Source of the DNA: Galactobacter sp.
Lineage (GTDB): Bacteria > Actinomycetota > Actinomycetes > Actinomycetales > Micrococcaceae
Direction: 5' to 3'
DNA length: 39,955 nucleotides
Assembly: GCF_022712295.1 (NCBI RefSeq)
Contig: NZ_JALAGT010000195.1
Coordinates: 1-39,955, forward strand
A program made the translations under genes and the position numbers. Positions 1 through 7,949 of this stretch are shown piece by piece (the first letter of the stretch is position 1; the number at the start of each line of letters is the position of its first letter). The notes under the pieces are model-generated. The model had not been told where the DNA came from, made no database searches, and worked only from the letters and a program-made list of their open reading frames with translations.

Positions 1-25
1 TCGGCACATCGTGATGGAGGTATCC

Positions 26-1168
26 ATGAAGTTGCCGTGGTTGAAGAGTGCATTCACTCCTGCAGGAGAGTTCATTTCCGTCCATCTCGACACCACCAGA
101 ACGGATCCGAATGCGGCGGCCGAACTCACGGCACGCTGGAACCAGTTCCGCAATCGGTTGGCCGCCGACGGTGCGCCGACGGACATTCTCGACGAGATCG
201 AGGAGGCCGTCCTCAGCCCGTCCCCGATCGGTGGACGTCACGGGCGCACCATCATCGCCACACCTAAGGAGATCATTCTCGACCGGGTGCTTCCCGTCCC
301 CCCGCGAGAGGCTGTGAGCTTCGGCCCCCAGCCCATGCTCCTGCCACTCGTCCAGGCGGTGCCGTACGCGGTCAGCCAGCTGCTGATCGAGGTGGATCGA
401 GCCGGTGCCGACCTCCATCTGCGGGCTCCCGAGAATCCGAAGATCGATGCGGCAGACGCCGACAAGGTGGATGGTGGACACGACGAGCTGCACAAGGCCA
501 GCGCCGGGGGCGGCTCGCGGCACGGTTGGCGGGCCCGCGAGTTCAACGCCCGTGTGGAGGACTCGTGGGAGCGCAACGCGGAGGCCGTGGCACGCAAGGT
601 GGACGCCCTGGTGCTGGAGCACAAGCCCGACATGGTGCTGATCACCGGCGATGTCAGGGCCACCTCACTGCTGCGCGACGCCCTGGGCCAGGACGCCGCT
701 GAACGTGTTCAGGTGCTCTCAGGCGGCACGCGTGGAGTGAGCATGGAACGTGCCGCGTTCCGCAAGGAACTTCAGGCCGCGACGGCAGCGTTCATCGAGC
801 ACCGCCAGAAGTCCGTGGCGGAGTCCTTCCTCGAGGGGCAACAGCGAGCAGGCGCCACGGTGGGCGGCGGGTCCGAGGTCGCCTCGACCCTGCAGCGCGG
901 GCAGGTGGAGGACCTGGTCCTCGTGGTGGGGCAGGAACCGGACAACGTCGAGGAACTGATCAGGGCCGCCATCGAAACCGACGCCGGGGTGCACGCACTG
1001 GAGCCCGAGTCCGCCTCCATCCCCGACGGGGTCGGCGCCTTCCTGCGCTGGCGTGACGGTGCCACTCCGTCCGACGGTCTGGCGAGCATGAGTGGAGACA
1101 AACGCCGCGAGGGCGCCGGTTCCGCGAAGTCTCCACACGAACTGGAGGAGGAGGCCCTGCGCGCCTGA
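26..1168 (+). CDS. Bacterial eRF1-like (Vms1/Rv2629-type) protein
   Basis: The protein of about 380 residues resembles the actinobacterial Rv2629 / baeRF family, distant relatives of the eRF1 release factor and Vms1 that are thought to act at stalled or hibernating ribosomes. That role is inferred from the family; no in-sequence catalytic motif proves it. The middle part alternates beta strands and helices (for example VLITGDVRATSLL), followed by a gly/ser-rich stretch and a C-terminal hydrophobic strand LVLVVG. The start at 26 is chosen because GGAGG lies at 16-20, five bases upstream; an in-frame GTG at 11 has no such signal. It stands alone and is followed by a strong hairpin shared with the convergent LysR gene. 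Confidence 0.7.
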   Translation: MKLPWLKSAFTPAGEFISVHLDTTRTDPNAAAELTARWNQFRNRLAADGAPTDILDEIEEAVLSPSPIGGRHGRTIIATPKEIILDRVLPVPPREAVSFGPQPMLLPLVQAVPYAVSQLLIEVDRAGADLHLRAPENPKIDAADADKVDGGHDELHKASAGGGSRHGWRAREFNARVEDSWERNAEAVARKVDALVLEHKPDMVLITGDVRATSLLRDALGQDAAERVQVLSGGTRGVSMERAAFRKELQAATAAFIEHRQKSVAESFLEGQQRAGATVGGGSEVASTLQRGQVEDLVLVVGQEPDNVEELIRAAIETDAGVHALEPESASIPDGVGAFLRWRDGATPSDGLASMSGDKRREGAGSAKSPHELEEEALRA

Positions 1169-1194
1169 GCGCGTCGCAGGCGCGTTCCACTGCC

Positions 1195-1242
1195 CGACGC
1201 CGGGTGGTTCCGTTCCGTACGGAACGCGACCACCCGGCGTCG
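1195..1242. terminator. Bidirectional hairpin between convergent genes
   Basis: A perfect 14-bp stem (1195-1208 with 1229-1242) encloses a second, 16-base perfect palindrome (1211-1226, core TTCCGTACGGAA). It lies between the stop codons of the eRF1-like gene and the LysR gene, so it probably ends transcription from both sides. There is no clear T-tract, as is usual in high-GC actinobacteria. Confidence 0.75.
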
Positions 1243-1250
1243 GACACTGT

Positions 1251-2207
1251 TCACCCCTTGCCGACCGCCTGCTCGGTATAGGGAAGATTGGCGGCAGCCT
1301 GCTTGAGCAGTCCCCGCATCCAGCGGTGCTCGGGATCCTGCTCGTGGACGGGGTGCCACCACAGCGCATCGGTGATGGGGGTGGCCTCGAAGGGTGGCTT
1401 CAGGGCCACCACGGCCGCACCCGATTCCTTGCGAAGGTACGGCTTGGCCAAGGACGACTGAACCATGGCCAGCCGGTCGGTGCCCTCGACGAACCAGGGC
1501 AGCGCCACGAAGGAGCCCACCACGGCGTCGATGCGGGGCTCGATGCCCAGCATCTGAATCTGTCGGCCGGCCGAGGTGAAGGCCGTTGCGGAGCTGAAGG
1601 TGAACACCCAGCTGGCCGTGGCGAGGTCCTCCATGGTCAATTCGCGCTGAGCCAAGGGGCTGTCGACGGAGGCGATGATCATCCAGCCGTCGGTCCACAG
1701 ATCCTCGAAGGGCAGCCCGTTGATATGTCCGTGCGGCAACAACAACCCGTCCATGGTGCGCAGCTGCGCCTCGGCGTCCTCCACGATGGTGGGGTTGTGC
1801 AGCTCGAACCGGAAGGTCACTCCTGGGGCCTGCTCGGCGGCGAGTCGGAGGACCTCGGGCCCGATCACGGTGAACGCGTAATCGGAGCCGTAGATGGAGA
1901 AGTCGCGGGTGGAGCTGGATGGATCCCACGAGTCCTGGGCGTCGAACACGCGCCTGGCGCTCTCCAGCGTGGCGGTGGTGTGCTCCGCCAGGCGGGTCGC
2001 CAGGGGGGTGAGTTCGTAGGCGTTGCCGTGCCGAGCCAAGAGGTCGTCGCCAAAGTGTCTGCGCAGCTTGGACAACGCTGCGGAGAGTGCCGGCTGGCTC
2101 AGATGGAGGCGTTCGGCGGCCCGGGTCACGCTGCGTTCCGTCAGGAGCGCGTCGAGACTGATGAGCAGGTTGAGGTCCACCCTGGACAGGTTCAGTGGCT
2201 CTCTCAC
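1251..2207 (-). CDS. LysR-family regulator (NodD-like) of the aromatic cluster
   Basis: A LysR-type regulator of about 318 residues. The N-terminus has the winged-helix pattern RVDLNLLISLDALL, then RAAERLHLSQPALSAALSKL at about residues 30-50, which is the recognition-helix region; the rest is the effector-binding domain. It is read away from the ring-cleavage operon, the usual LysR arrangement, so it probably senses the substrate or an intermediate and activates that operon while repressing itself. An ATG at 2228 is in frame, but GGAG (complement of 2214-2217) sits six bases before the GTG at 2207, so that start is preferred. An ATC-N9-GAT site lies just upstream. The inducer cannot be deduced from the sequence. 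Confidence 0.85.
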   Translation of the reverse strand: MREPLNLSRVDLNLLISLDALLTERSVTRAAERLHLSQPALSAALSKLRRHFGDDLLARHGNAYELTPLATRLAEHTTATLESARRVFDAQDSWDPSSSTRDFSIYGSDYAFTVIGPEVLRLAAEQAPGVTFRFELHNPTIVEDAEAQLRTMDGLLLPHGHINGLPFEDLWTDGWMIIASVDSPLAQRELTMEDLATASWVFTFSSATAFTSAGRQIQMLGIEPRIDAVVGSFVALPWFVEGTDRLAMVQSSLAKPYLRKESGAAVVALKPPFEATPITDALWWHPVHEQDPEHRWMRGLLKQAAANLPYTEQAVGKG

Positions 2208-2232
2208 GGCATTCTCCTGGATCGTCATTGAT

Positions 2233-2249
2233 TATCAGCGGGAGTGATA
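2233..2249. promoter_or_regulatory. Candidate LysR box (TATCA-N7-TGATA)
   Basis: A perfect inverted repeat, TATCA at 2233-2237 and TGATA at 2245-2249, contains ATC-N9-GAT (2234-2248). This matches the T-N11-A rule for LysR boxes and the nod-box core. It lies 26 bases upstream of the preferred LysR start and before the divergent operon, so it is likely the primary autoregulatory site. Confidence 0.6.
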
Positions 2250-2257
2250 GCGGATAT

Positions 2258-2276
2258 AGGGAATATAGGCTTCCCT
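2258..2276. promoter_or_regulatory. Second inverted repeat in the LysR spacer
   Basis: AGGGAA (2258-2263) and TTCCCT (2271-2276) form a perfect inverted repeat with a 7-base spacer, the same spacer length as the LysR box. Its centre is 26 bp from that of the box. It could be the activation site, but the half-sites differ in sequence. Confidence 0.35.
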
Positions 2277-2292
2277 GATGCTAACGGTAGAC

Positions 2293-2307
2293 CACAAACT
2301 GGTTGTG
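2293..2307. promoter_or_regulatory. CACAA-N5-TTGTG inverted repeat before the dioxygenase operon
   Basis: A short perfect inverted repeat lies inside a weak candidate promoter for the operon (TTGTGA at 2303-2308, 16 bases, TATTCG at 2325-2330). Either element could be chance. If real, bound protein would sit on the -35 region. Confidence 0.25.
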
Positions 2308-2414
2308 ATCCAGATCGCGGAACCTATTCGGTCAAAGCCACAGGTACCGAACGGCGATCGACTCACCAAGACCGATCGAGTCCAACCAGGACCTACCAAG
2401 ACAAGGATGTCGAA

Positions 2415-3434
2415 GTGATCAAGCTGCTCTCCCACCTTTCCTACGTCGCCATTACGGCCCCCGACGTCGAAGCCTCCGTCAAGTTCTACGAGGAGCAGGT
2501 CGGCCTGACCGTCACCGACCGCGTTGACGGCCGCGTCTACATGCGCTGCTGGGGCGACTACTACCGCTACTCCCTGGTCCTGATCCCCGGCGACGAGCCG
2601 GCCCTGGAGACCGCAGCATGGCGCACCTCCTCTGCCGAGGCCCTCGACGAGGCCGTCAAGCGCGTCGAGGCCGCGGGCATCACCGGCGAGTGGGAGGACG
2701 GACTGGCCGTGGGCCGCGTCTACAGCTTCGTGGGCCCGTGGGGCCACAAGCTCTCCCTGCACTGGGATGTGGAGCACGTCCAGGTCACCGAGGGCGACAA
2801 CGCCTCGATCTACCCGGACCGCCCCAACCGCCGCTCCAAGATCGCCGGCGCCCCCCGCCAGCTGGACCACGTGACCGTGGCCGTGACCGACGTGGACGCC
2901 TTCGCCAAGTGGTACAACGACGTGCTGGGCTTCCGCATCATGGCGCGCACGGTCCTGGACGAGGCCCCCATCTCCGTCTTCTCCGTGCTCACCACCAACG
3001 AGAAGTCCCACGACCTCGGCGTCGTCCTCGACTCCTCCAAGCGTGGCGGCCGCGTGAACCACTATGCCTTCTGGGTGGACACCCGCGAGGAGCTGCTGAT
3101 CGCAGCCGACACCCTCATGGAGAACGGCATCGACATCGAGTACGGCCCCTCCATCCACGGCATCGGCGAGCAGAACTTCCTCTACTACCGCGACCCGTCC
3201 ACCATGCGCATCGAGCTCAACACCGGCGGCTACCGCAACTACGTCCCGGACTGGGAGCCGCGCACCTGGAAGCCGTCCTTGGGCTCCAACAACTTCTACC
3301 GCAACGGCGCCATGCCGATGTCCATGACCGAGTCCTTCCCGCCGGATGCCGCTCCCTCCGCCACCGAGGAAGGGGTCCCGGACGAGATCAAGGATCAGCT
3401 GCTCAACCCCTACGCAGTCCAGGGCCGCGGCTGA
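2415..3434 (+). CDS. Extradiol ring-cleavage dioxygenase (catechol 2,3-dioxygenase type, VOC fold)
   Basis: This 339-residue protein has two VOC repeats (about residues 5-125 and 148-275), as in type I extradiol dioxygenases that cleave catechols next to the two hydroxyls. The C-terminal repeat carries the expected 2-His-1-Glu iron site: H152 in LDHVTVAV, H216 in NHYAFW and E267 in MRIELN. The start is GTG 2415, where AAGGA (2403-2407) is seven bases upstream; an open frame extends back to 2244 but has no homology-like content and no Shine-Dalgarno. It is the first gene of the catabolic operon. The exact substrate is unknown, although neighbours suggest a carboxylated or hydroxylated catechol. 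Confidence 0.85.
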   Translation: MIKLLSHLSYVAITAPDVEASVKFYEEQVGLTVTDRVDGRVYMRCWGDYYRYSLVLIPGDEPALETAAWRTSSAEALDEAVKRVEAAGITGEWEDGLAVGRVYSFVGPWGHKLSLHWDVEHVQVTEGDNASIYPDRPNRRSKIAGAPRQLDHVTVAVTDVDAFAKWYNDVLGFRIMARTVLDEAPISVFSVLTTNEKSHDLGVVLDSSKRGGRVNHYAFWVDTREELLIAADTLMENGIDIEYGPSIHGIGEQNFLYYRDPSTMRIELNTGGYRNYVPDWEPRTWKPSLGSNNFYRNGAMPMSMTESFPPDAAPSATEEGVPDEIKDQLLNPYAVQGRG

Positions 3435-3593
3435 TCATGAGCAGTGGGGCCAGCCGCCACAACGAGGTCAGCCAGGCTCGGCTGCGGCGCGATCCGGACG
3501 GCTGGCTCCACACCGACGTCGAGGCCCGCCCCGACTGGCTGACGACGCAAGGCGACGCGGGGCACCGCCGCCACCCGCCTGACCACGGCGTTT

Positions 3594-3618
3594 GGGCCCC
3601 TACCGACGGTAGGGGCCC
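3594..3618 (+). terminator. Hairpin between the dioxygenase and FAH genes
   Basis: A perfect 11-bp stem (3594-3604 with 3608-3618) has a GAC loop. It sits in the 247-base gap before the FAH gene, about 63 bases ahead of its start. It may be a partial terminator or an mRNA-stabilising end that makes the dioxygenase transcript more abundant than the rest. I see no convincing gene in the gap. Confidence 0.55.
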
Positions 3619-3681
3619 GGTGTCGTCGGGCACCGAAAAGCACACACGAGAACACAGAACTTCAACGAAGAGGACACGCAC

Positions 3682-4644
3682 ATGAGCACGAGCACCGAGG
3701 GGCTGAGCGCGGACGTCGCGCTGGCTCGTTTCCGCGACGGCGACGAGGTCGCACTTGGCCTGGTGGCCGGGGGGCGCATCCACCGACTCACGGCCGACGA
3801 GCTGGGGGCTGCCGATTTGAACGCCTTTCTCGAGTGCGGGGACTGGGCGCGCCTGCGCGGACTGGCCACGTCATTGCCCGACGACGCGTGGCGGCCGGTC
3901 GCGGACGTCACCCTGACCGCCCCGGTCACCCCTCGGCAGGTGTTGCAGACCGGTGCCAATTACCGTGAGCACGTCATCCAGCTCGTCGCGGCAGGCCTGT
4001 CCAATGGCGGATTCCCGGCGGACCAGGCCAAGGAGAAGGCAGCGGCCATGATGGACGAGCGCGCGGCCACCGGCTCGCCGTACTTCTTCATCGGCCTACC
4101 CGCGTGCGTAGTGGGCGACGACGTGGACCTGGTCCTGCCCTCCACCTCCGATACCCACGACTGGGAACTGGAGCTGGCCGTGGTGATCGGCAAGCCGACG
4201 TTCCGGGTGTCCCGCGAGGAGGCACTGGACCATGTGGCCGGCTACACCATCTGCAACGACGTCTCCACGCGTGAGTTCACCTTCCGCAAGGACATGAAGG
4301 ACATCGGTTCCGACTGGTACCGCTCCAAGAACGCTCCCGGCTTCCTGCCCACGGGCCCTTATCTGGTGCCGGCGGACACCGTTGAACCTGCCAACACGCA
4401 CCTCACCTTCAAGCTCAACGGTGAGGTCAAGCAGGACGCCAACACCGCCGACCTGCTCTTCGACCTGCCCGCGCTGATCTCCGAGGCCTCACAAACCGCG
4501 CCCCTGTTCCCGGGCGACCTGCTGCTGACCGGGTCGCCTGCCGGCAACGGCCAGTACTGGAAGCGCTTCCTCAAGGACGGCGACGTCATGACCGGAACCA
4601 TCGACGGGCTCGGAACCCAGGAAGTTCGCTGCGTCGCCGAGTGA
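3682..4644 (+). CDS. Fumarylacetoacetate hydrolase (FAH) family protein 1
   Basis: A 320-residue FAH-fold protein. The metal site is visible as E162-x-E164 in WELELAVVIG and D193 in CNDVSTR. Family members hydrolyse acylpyruvates or act as decarboxylases and hydratases in meta-cleavage pathways, so here it probably processes a ring-opened product. The start at 3682 follows AGAGGA. It sits between the dioxygenase and the cyclase-family gene and shares their orientation. It differs clearly from the second FAH gene at 7946, so the two are likely to act on different intermediates. Which of hydrolase, decarboxylase or hydratase it is cannot be told from the sequence. Confidence 0.85.
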   Translation: MSTSTEGLSADVALARFRDGDEVALGLVAGGRIHRLTADELGAADLNAFLECGDWARLRGLATSLPDDAWRPVADVTLTAPVTPRQVLQTGANYREHVIQLVAAGLSNGGFPADQAKEKAAAMMDERAATGSPYFFIGLPACVVGDDVDLVLPSTSDTHDWELELAVVIGKPTFRVSREEALDHVAGYTICNDVSTREFTFRKDMKDIGSDWYRSKNAPGFLPTGPYLVPADTVEPANTHLTFKLNGEVKQDANTADLLFDLPALISEASQTAPLFPGDLLLTGSPAGNGQYWKRFLKDGDVMTGTIDGLGTQEVRCVAE

Positions 4645-4700
4645 GCCTCGCCGCTCGATCGTGAAACGCCTGAAGAACGTAACAGCACAAGGAGTCAATG

Positions 4701-5711
4701 ATGACTGAACAGAACCTTCCAAGCGCCAATCCGGCGGACCTGGACCGTAACGACCCCGAGGCGGAGATCGCCGCCCGCGCCAAGGCGTACAGCAACTGGG
4801 GTCGGTGGGGTGCGGACGACAAGCTGGGCACGCTCAACTTCATCGACGAGGCCGCCCGCCTGGCCGCAGTGAGCCTCGTCAAGACGGGGGAGACCGTCTC
4901 CCTCTCGCAGTCCTTCGACATGAACGGGCCGCAGAACGGCTGGCGCCGCCGCACCAACCCCGTGCACACCATGTTGGACACCGGCGTGGATGCGGCACTG
5001 GGCAATCAGGGCTTCCCGCACGGCGCGGGCGGCGCCGATGACGTCATCGCCATGCCGCTGCAGTGCTCCACCCAGTGGGACGGCCTCGGCCACATCTTCG
5101 ACCATGGCAACGCGTGGAACGGCCGCCTGTCCCGTGAGGTCGTCACCAGCGAGGGCGACCTCGTCACCGGCATCGAGAACGCAGCGGTCACCGGCGTGAC
5201 CGGCCGCGGTGTGCTGCTGGACGTGGGCCGTCACCTGCGCCCGGAGACCGGGGAACTGGAGGACGGCTACGCGGTGACCCCCGCGGATCTGGACGCCACC
5301 ATCGAGGCGCAGGGGCTCACCTCAGAGGTACGCCGCGGTGACATTCTCGTGGTCCGCACGGGCCAGCTGGCGCGAACCAAGCGCGACGGTTGGGGCGAGT
5401 ACGCAGGTGGCCCGGCGCCGGGGATGTCCTTGACCTCGGCGGGCTGGATCCACGCTCACGAGATCGCAGCCATCGCCACCGACACCTGGGGTTTCGAGGT
5501 GCGGCCCAACGAGTTCGACGTGCCGGCCTTCCAGCCTCTTCACCAGGTCGCCATCCCCAACATGGGCCTGACGATCGGCGAACTCTGGGACCTTGATGCA
5601 CTGGCCGAGGCTTGTGCAGCGGACGGCCGCTGGGAGTTCCTGCTCGCCGCACCGCCCCTGAAGATCACCAACGCCGTGGGTTCCCCCGTCAACCCCGTCG
5701 CGATTCGCTGA
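4701..5711 (+). CDS. Cyclase-family (kynurenine formamidase-like) hydrolase
   Basis: A protein of about 336 residues of the PF04199 'cyclase' superfamily, whose members include metal-dependent arylformamidases and amidases. The family motif HxGTHxDxPxH is replaced here by Q121-C-S-T-Q125-W-D127-G-L-G-H131, so two metal-ligand histidines are glutamines while Asp and the last His remain. Longer members of about 330 residues often show this variant, so the activity may not be amide hydrolysis. ATG codons occur at 4698 and 4701; AAGGAG (4689-4694) is spaced six bases from 4701, which is preferred. It is cotranscribed with the FAD monooxygenase starting 11 bases downstream. Confidence 0.75.
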   Translation: MTEQNLPSANPADLDRNDPEAEIAARAKAYSNWGRWGADDKLGTLNFIDEAARLAAVSLVKTGETVSLSQSFDMNGPQNGWRRRTNPVHTMLDTGVDAALGNQGFPHGAGGADDVIAMPLQCSTQWDGLGHIFDHGNAWNGRLSREVVTSEGDLVTGIENAAVTGVTGRGVLLDVGRHLRPETGELEDGYAVTPADLDATIEAQGLTSEVRRGDILVVRTGQLARTKRDGWGEYAGGPAPGMSLTSAGWIHAHEIAAIATDTWGFEVRPNEFDVPAFQPLHQVAIPNMGLTIGELWDLDALAEACAADGRWEFLLAAPPLKITNAVGSPVNPVAIR

Positions 5712-5721
5712 GGAGAACATC

Positions 5722-6855
5722 ATGAGTGCAGTGAACAAGGTTGCCGTCGTCGGTGCCGGCGCGGCAGGACTGGCCGCGGCGATTCTGCTCCGCGAGGCAG
5801 ACCTCCACGTTGACGTCTACGACGCCAAGCCGGAACTCTCCGCGCTGGGCTCCGGGATCACGCTGCAGGGCAACGCCTTGCGCGTCCTGGACCGGCTGGG
5901 CGTCTGGGACGAGGTGCGGAAGCTCGGGTTCCCGTTCGAGGGACTGAACCTGCGCGCACCCGGTCCCGAGGCCAAGGTGGTTGCGGCCCTCGAAGAGGTC
6001 AAGACCGGCGGACCCGACTACCCGGCAGGCATGGGCATGTACCGCCCCGACCTCGCCAAGGTCCTGCTGGCCCGTGCCGAGTCGCTCGGCGCCCGCGCCC
6101 ACTTCGGTTCCGAGGTCACCGGCCTGGACGACTCGGGCGAGGCCGGTGTCACCCTGACCATCAACGGTGCCACGACCGAGCCGTACGACCTGGTGATCGG
6201 CGCCGACGGGTTGAACTCCGCCGTCCGTTCGCTGATCGGCATCGACACCAAGCCCCAGCCAACCGGCATGGGGATCTGGCGCACCATCGTGTCCCGCCCG
6301 GCCGAGGTCACCACCTCGGAGCTCTACTACGGCGGCCCGGTCTACATCGCCGGATACACCCCCACCGGTGAGGACGCCATGTACGCGTTCCTGGTGGAGG
6401 ACGCCCAGGACCGCTTCGGGGTGAGCCCCGAGGAGGCCGCGAGGGTCATGGTGGAGGAGTCTTCCGCCTATCACGGTCCTTGGGACACCATCCGTGCGGA
6501 TCTGTCCTCCGGCACCGGCGTCAACTACACGCACTTCACCTCCCACCTGGTGAGCGCACCCTGGAATCGCGGCCGTGTGGTCATCATCGGCGACGCCGCG
6601 CACTCCTGCCCTCCCACCGTTGCCCAGGGCGCGGCCCAGGCCATGGAGGATGCGCTGGTTCTGGTGGAGGAACTCATCAAGCGCGACGCCGTGGACCAGG
6701 ATCTTTGGGACGCCTTCCACGGGCGCCGGATCGAGCGCGCCACCGCCGTGGTGGAGGCCTCGGTGCAACTGGGACAGTGGCAGCTCGACCACGTCCAGGG
6801 CGACGCCCCTGCCCTGCTGCACGGCATCGCACAACGAATGGCGGAACCGGCATGA
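5722..6855 (+). CDS. FAD-dependent aromatic monooxygenase (salicylate hydroxylase-like)
   Basis: This 377-residue class A flavoprotein hydroxylase shows the three FAD/NAD(P)H motifs: GAGAAG at residues 11-16, the DG motif DLVIGADG at about 156-163, and the GD motif GDAAHSCPP at about 290-298. The family adds one hydroxyl ortho or para to an existing hydroxyl of aromatic acids using NAD(P)H and O2. Here it probably makes the catechol-type substrate for the dioxygenase. A Shine-Dalgarno (GAGGAGA) overlaps the stop codon of the cyclase gene, and its own stop overlaps the next start (ATGA), so translation is coupled. The substrate could be a salicylate-, nicotinate- or anthranilate-like compound. 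Confidence 0.85.
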   Translation: MSAVNKVAVVGAGAAGLAAAILLREADLHVDVYDAKPELSALGSGITLQGNALRVLDRLGVWDEVRKLGFPFEGLNLRAPGPEAKVVAALEEVKTGGPDYPAGMGMYRPDLAKVLLARAESLGARAHFGSEVTGLDDSGEAGVTLTINGATTEPYDLVIGADGLNSAVRSLIGIDTKPQPTGMGIWRTIVSRPAEVTTSELYYGGPVYIAGYTPTGEDAMYAFLVEDAQDRFGVSPEEAARVMVEESSAYHGPWDTIRADLSSGTGVNYTHFTSHLVSAPWNRGRVVIIGDAAHSCPPTVAQGAAQAMEDALVLVEELIKRDAVDQDLWDAFHGRRIERATAVVEASVQLGQWQLDHVQGDAPALLHGIAQRMAEPA

Positions 6856-7949
6856 GCGCGCAGACACACGACCAGAGCCAGGGTCAGAAGCAAGGCCCCA
6901 TCGACGTCCACGCCCACGTGATCCTTCCCGCGCTCGGTGCCGCCATGGCGCAGCGTGCCCCGGAATTCATTGCCCGGAGTGAGGCACTCGAGGCCCGTCG
7001 CAGCGGCCCGGAGTCCATGGAGACCACGGGCAAGATGATCGGTTCCCGGTTCAAGCTGCTGACCGACCTCGACGCTCGGATCGCGGAGATGGACCGGCAG
7101 GGTGTGGATCGGCAGTGGGTCTCCCCGTCACCGTCCCACTTCTATCCGTGGGCGGACGCGGACTTGGCGCGCTTCGCGTGGCGGGAGGCGCACCGGGGTC
7201 TGGCGGAGCACGTCGCCGAGGCCCCGGACCGGCTGGACGGACTCGGACTGATCCCGTTGCAGCACCCCGACCAGTGCGTCGAGGCACTGGAGGACGCCGT
7301 GCTGAATCACGGTTTCCTCGGAGTGGAGATCTCCTCCTTCGCGGACTCCCATCCAGAGGATCCCTCCTACGCCGACACCGTTGAGCTCAACGATCCGCGG
7401 TTGGAGGACTTCTGGTCCCGCGCGGAGGAGCTCAATGCCGTGGTCTTCCTGCACCCGTTCGGATGCTCCCTGGATGAGCGGCTGGATTCGCACTACCTGA
7501 CCAACACGGTGGGACAGCCGGTGGAGAACGCCGTGGCGATCTCCCACCTGATCTTCTCCGGCGTCCTGGATCGGCATCCGGAGCTGGCGATCGTGGCAGC
7601 CCACGGCGGAGGCTATCTGCCCACCGCCATCGGTCGCTCCGACCGCGCCTGGCAGGTCCGCCCCGAGGCCCGCACCTGCAAGCGCATCCCGTCCAGCTAC
7701 CTGACCCACCTCTACTTCGACACCGTGGTGCACTCGGTGATGCAGCTGCGCCAGCTCGTCGAGGTGGTGGGCATCCAGCAGGTGGTCATGGGATCCGACT
7801 ACCCCTTCGACATGGGGACGGAGGAACCGGTGCGCTTCGTGGAGCAGGCCCTGGGTGGCTCCGAGCAGGTCGAGTTCCTCACCGCACACGAACTGGCCAT
7901 GCAGGCCAAGGCCACCGCGGCACGCGTGAAGGAAGGAGCCAAGGCATGA
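6852..7949 (+). CDS. Amidohydrolase-family decarboxylase (ACMSD-like)
   Basis: The 365-residue protein belongs to the amidohydrolase-2 / ACMSD family: metal ligands H20-x-H22 in IDVHAHVILP, H201 in FLHPFG, H251 in AAHGGGYLP and D316 in GSDYPFD. The family decarboxylates aromatic acids or ring-opened muconate semialdehydes without cofactors such as PLP. In this operon it would remove a carboxylate before or after ring cleavage. The ATG at 6852 overlaps the stop codon of the monooxygenase. The frame is open further upstream to 6480, but that part lies inside the monooxygenase gene and is discarded. Its stop overlaps the next FAH start by ATGA. Confidence 0.82.
   Translation: MSAQTHDQSQGQKQGPIDVHAHVILPALGAAMAQRAPEFIARSEALEARRSGPESMETTGKMIGSRFKLLTDLDARIAEMDRQGVDRQWVSPSPSHFYPWADADLARFAWREAHRGLAEHVAEAPDRLDGLGLIPLQHPDQCVEALEDAVLNHGFLGVEISSFADSHPEDPSYADTVELNDPRLEDFWSRAEELNAVVFLHPFGCSLDERLDSHYLTNTVGQPVENAVAISHLIFSGVLDRHPELAIVAAHGGGYLPTAIGRSDRAWQVRPEARTCKRIPSSYLTHLYFDTVVHSVMQLRQLVEVVGIQQVVMGSDYPFDMGTEEPVRFVEQALGGSEQVEFLTAHELAMQAKATAARVKEGAKA

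Noticed and set aside
2235..3158. A 307-codon minus-strand frame over the dioxygenase
   Set aside because: Same GC-shadow pattern; the composition (Val, Gly, His repeats) is typical of an antisense frame of a GC-rich gene.
3437..3685. A small frame after the dioxygenase gene (starts MSSGASRHNEV)
   Set aside because: It has no ribosome site or recognisable domain, runs through the hairpin at 3594-3618 and past the next gene's start.
6480..6851. An N-terminal extension of the amidohydrolase frame
   Set aside because: It overlaps the monooxygenase gene in another frame, is Arg/Pro/His-rich, and the ATG at 6852 has the coupled ATGA start.
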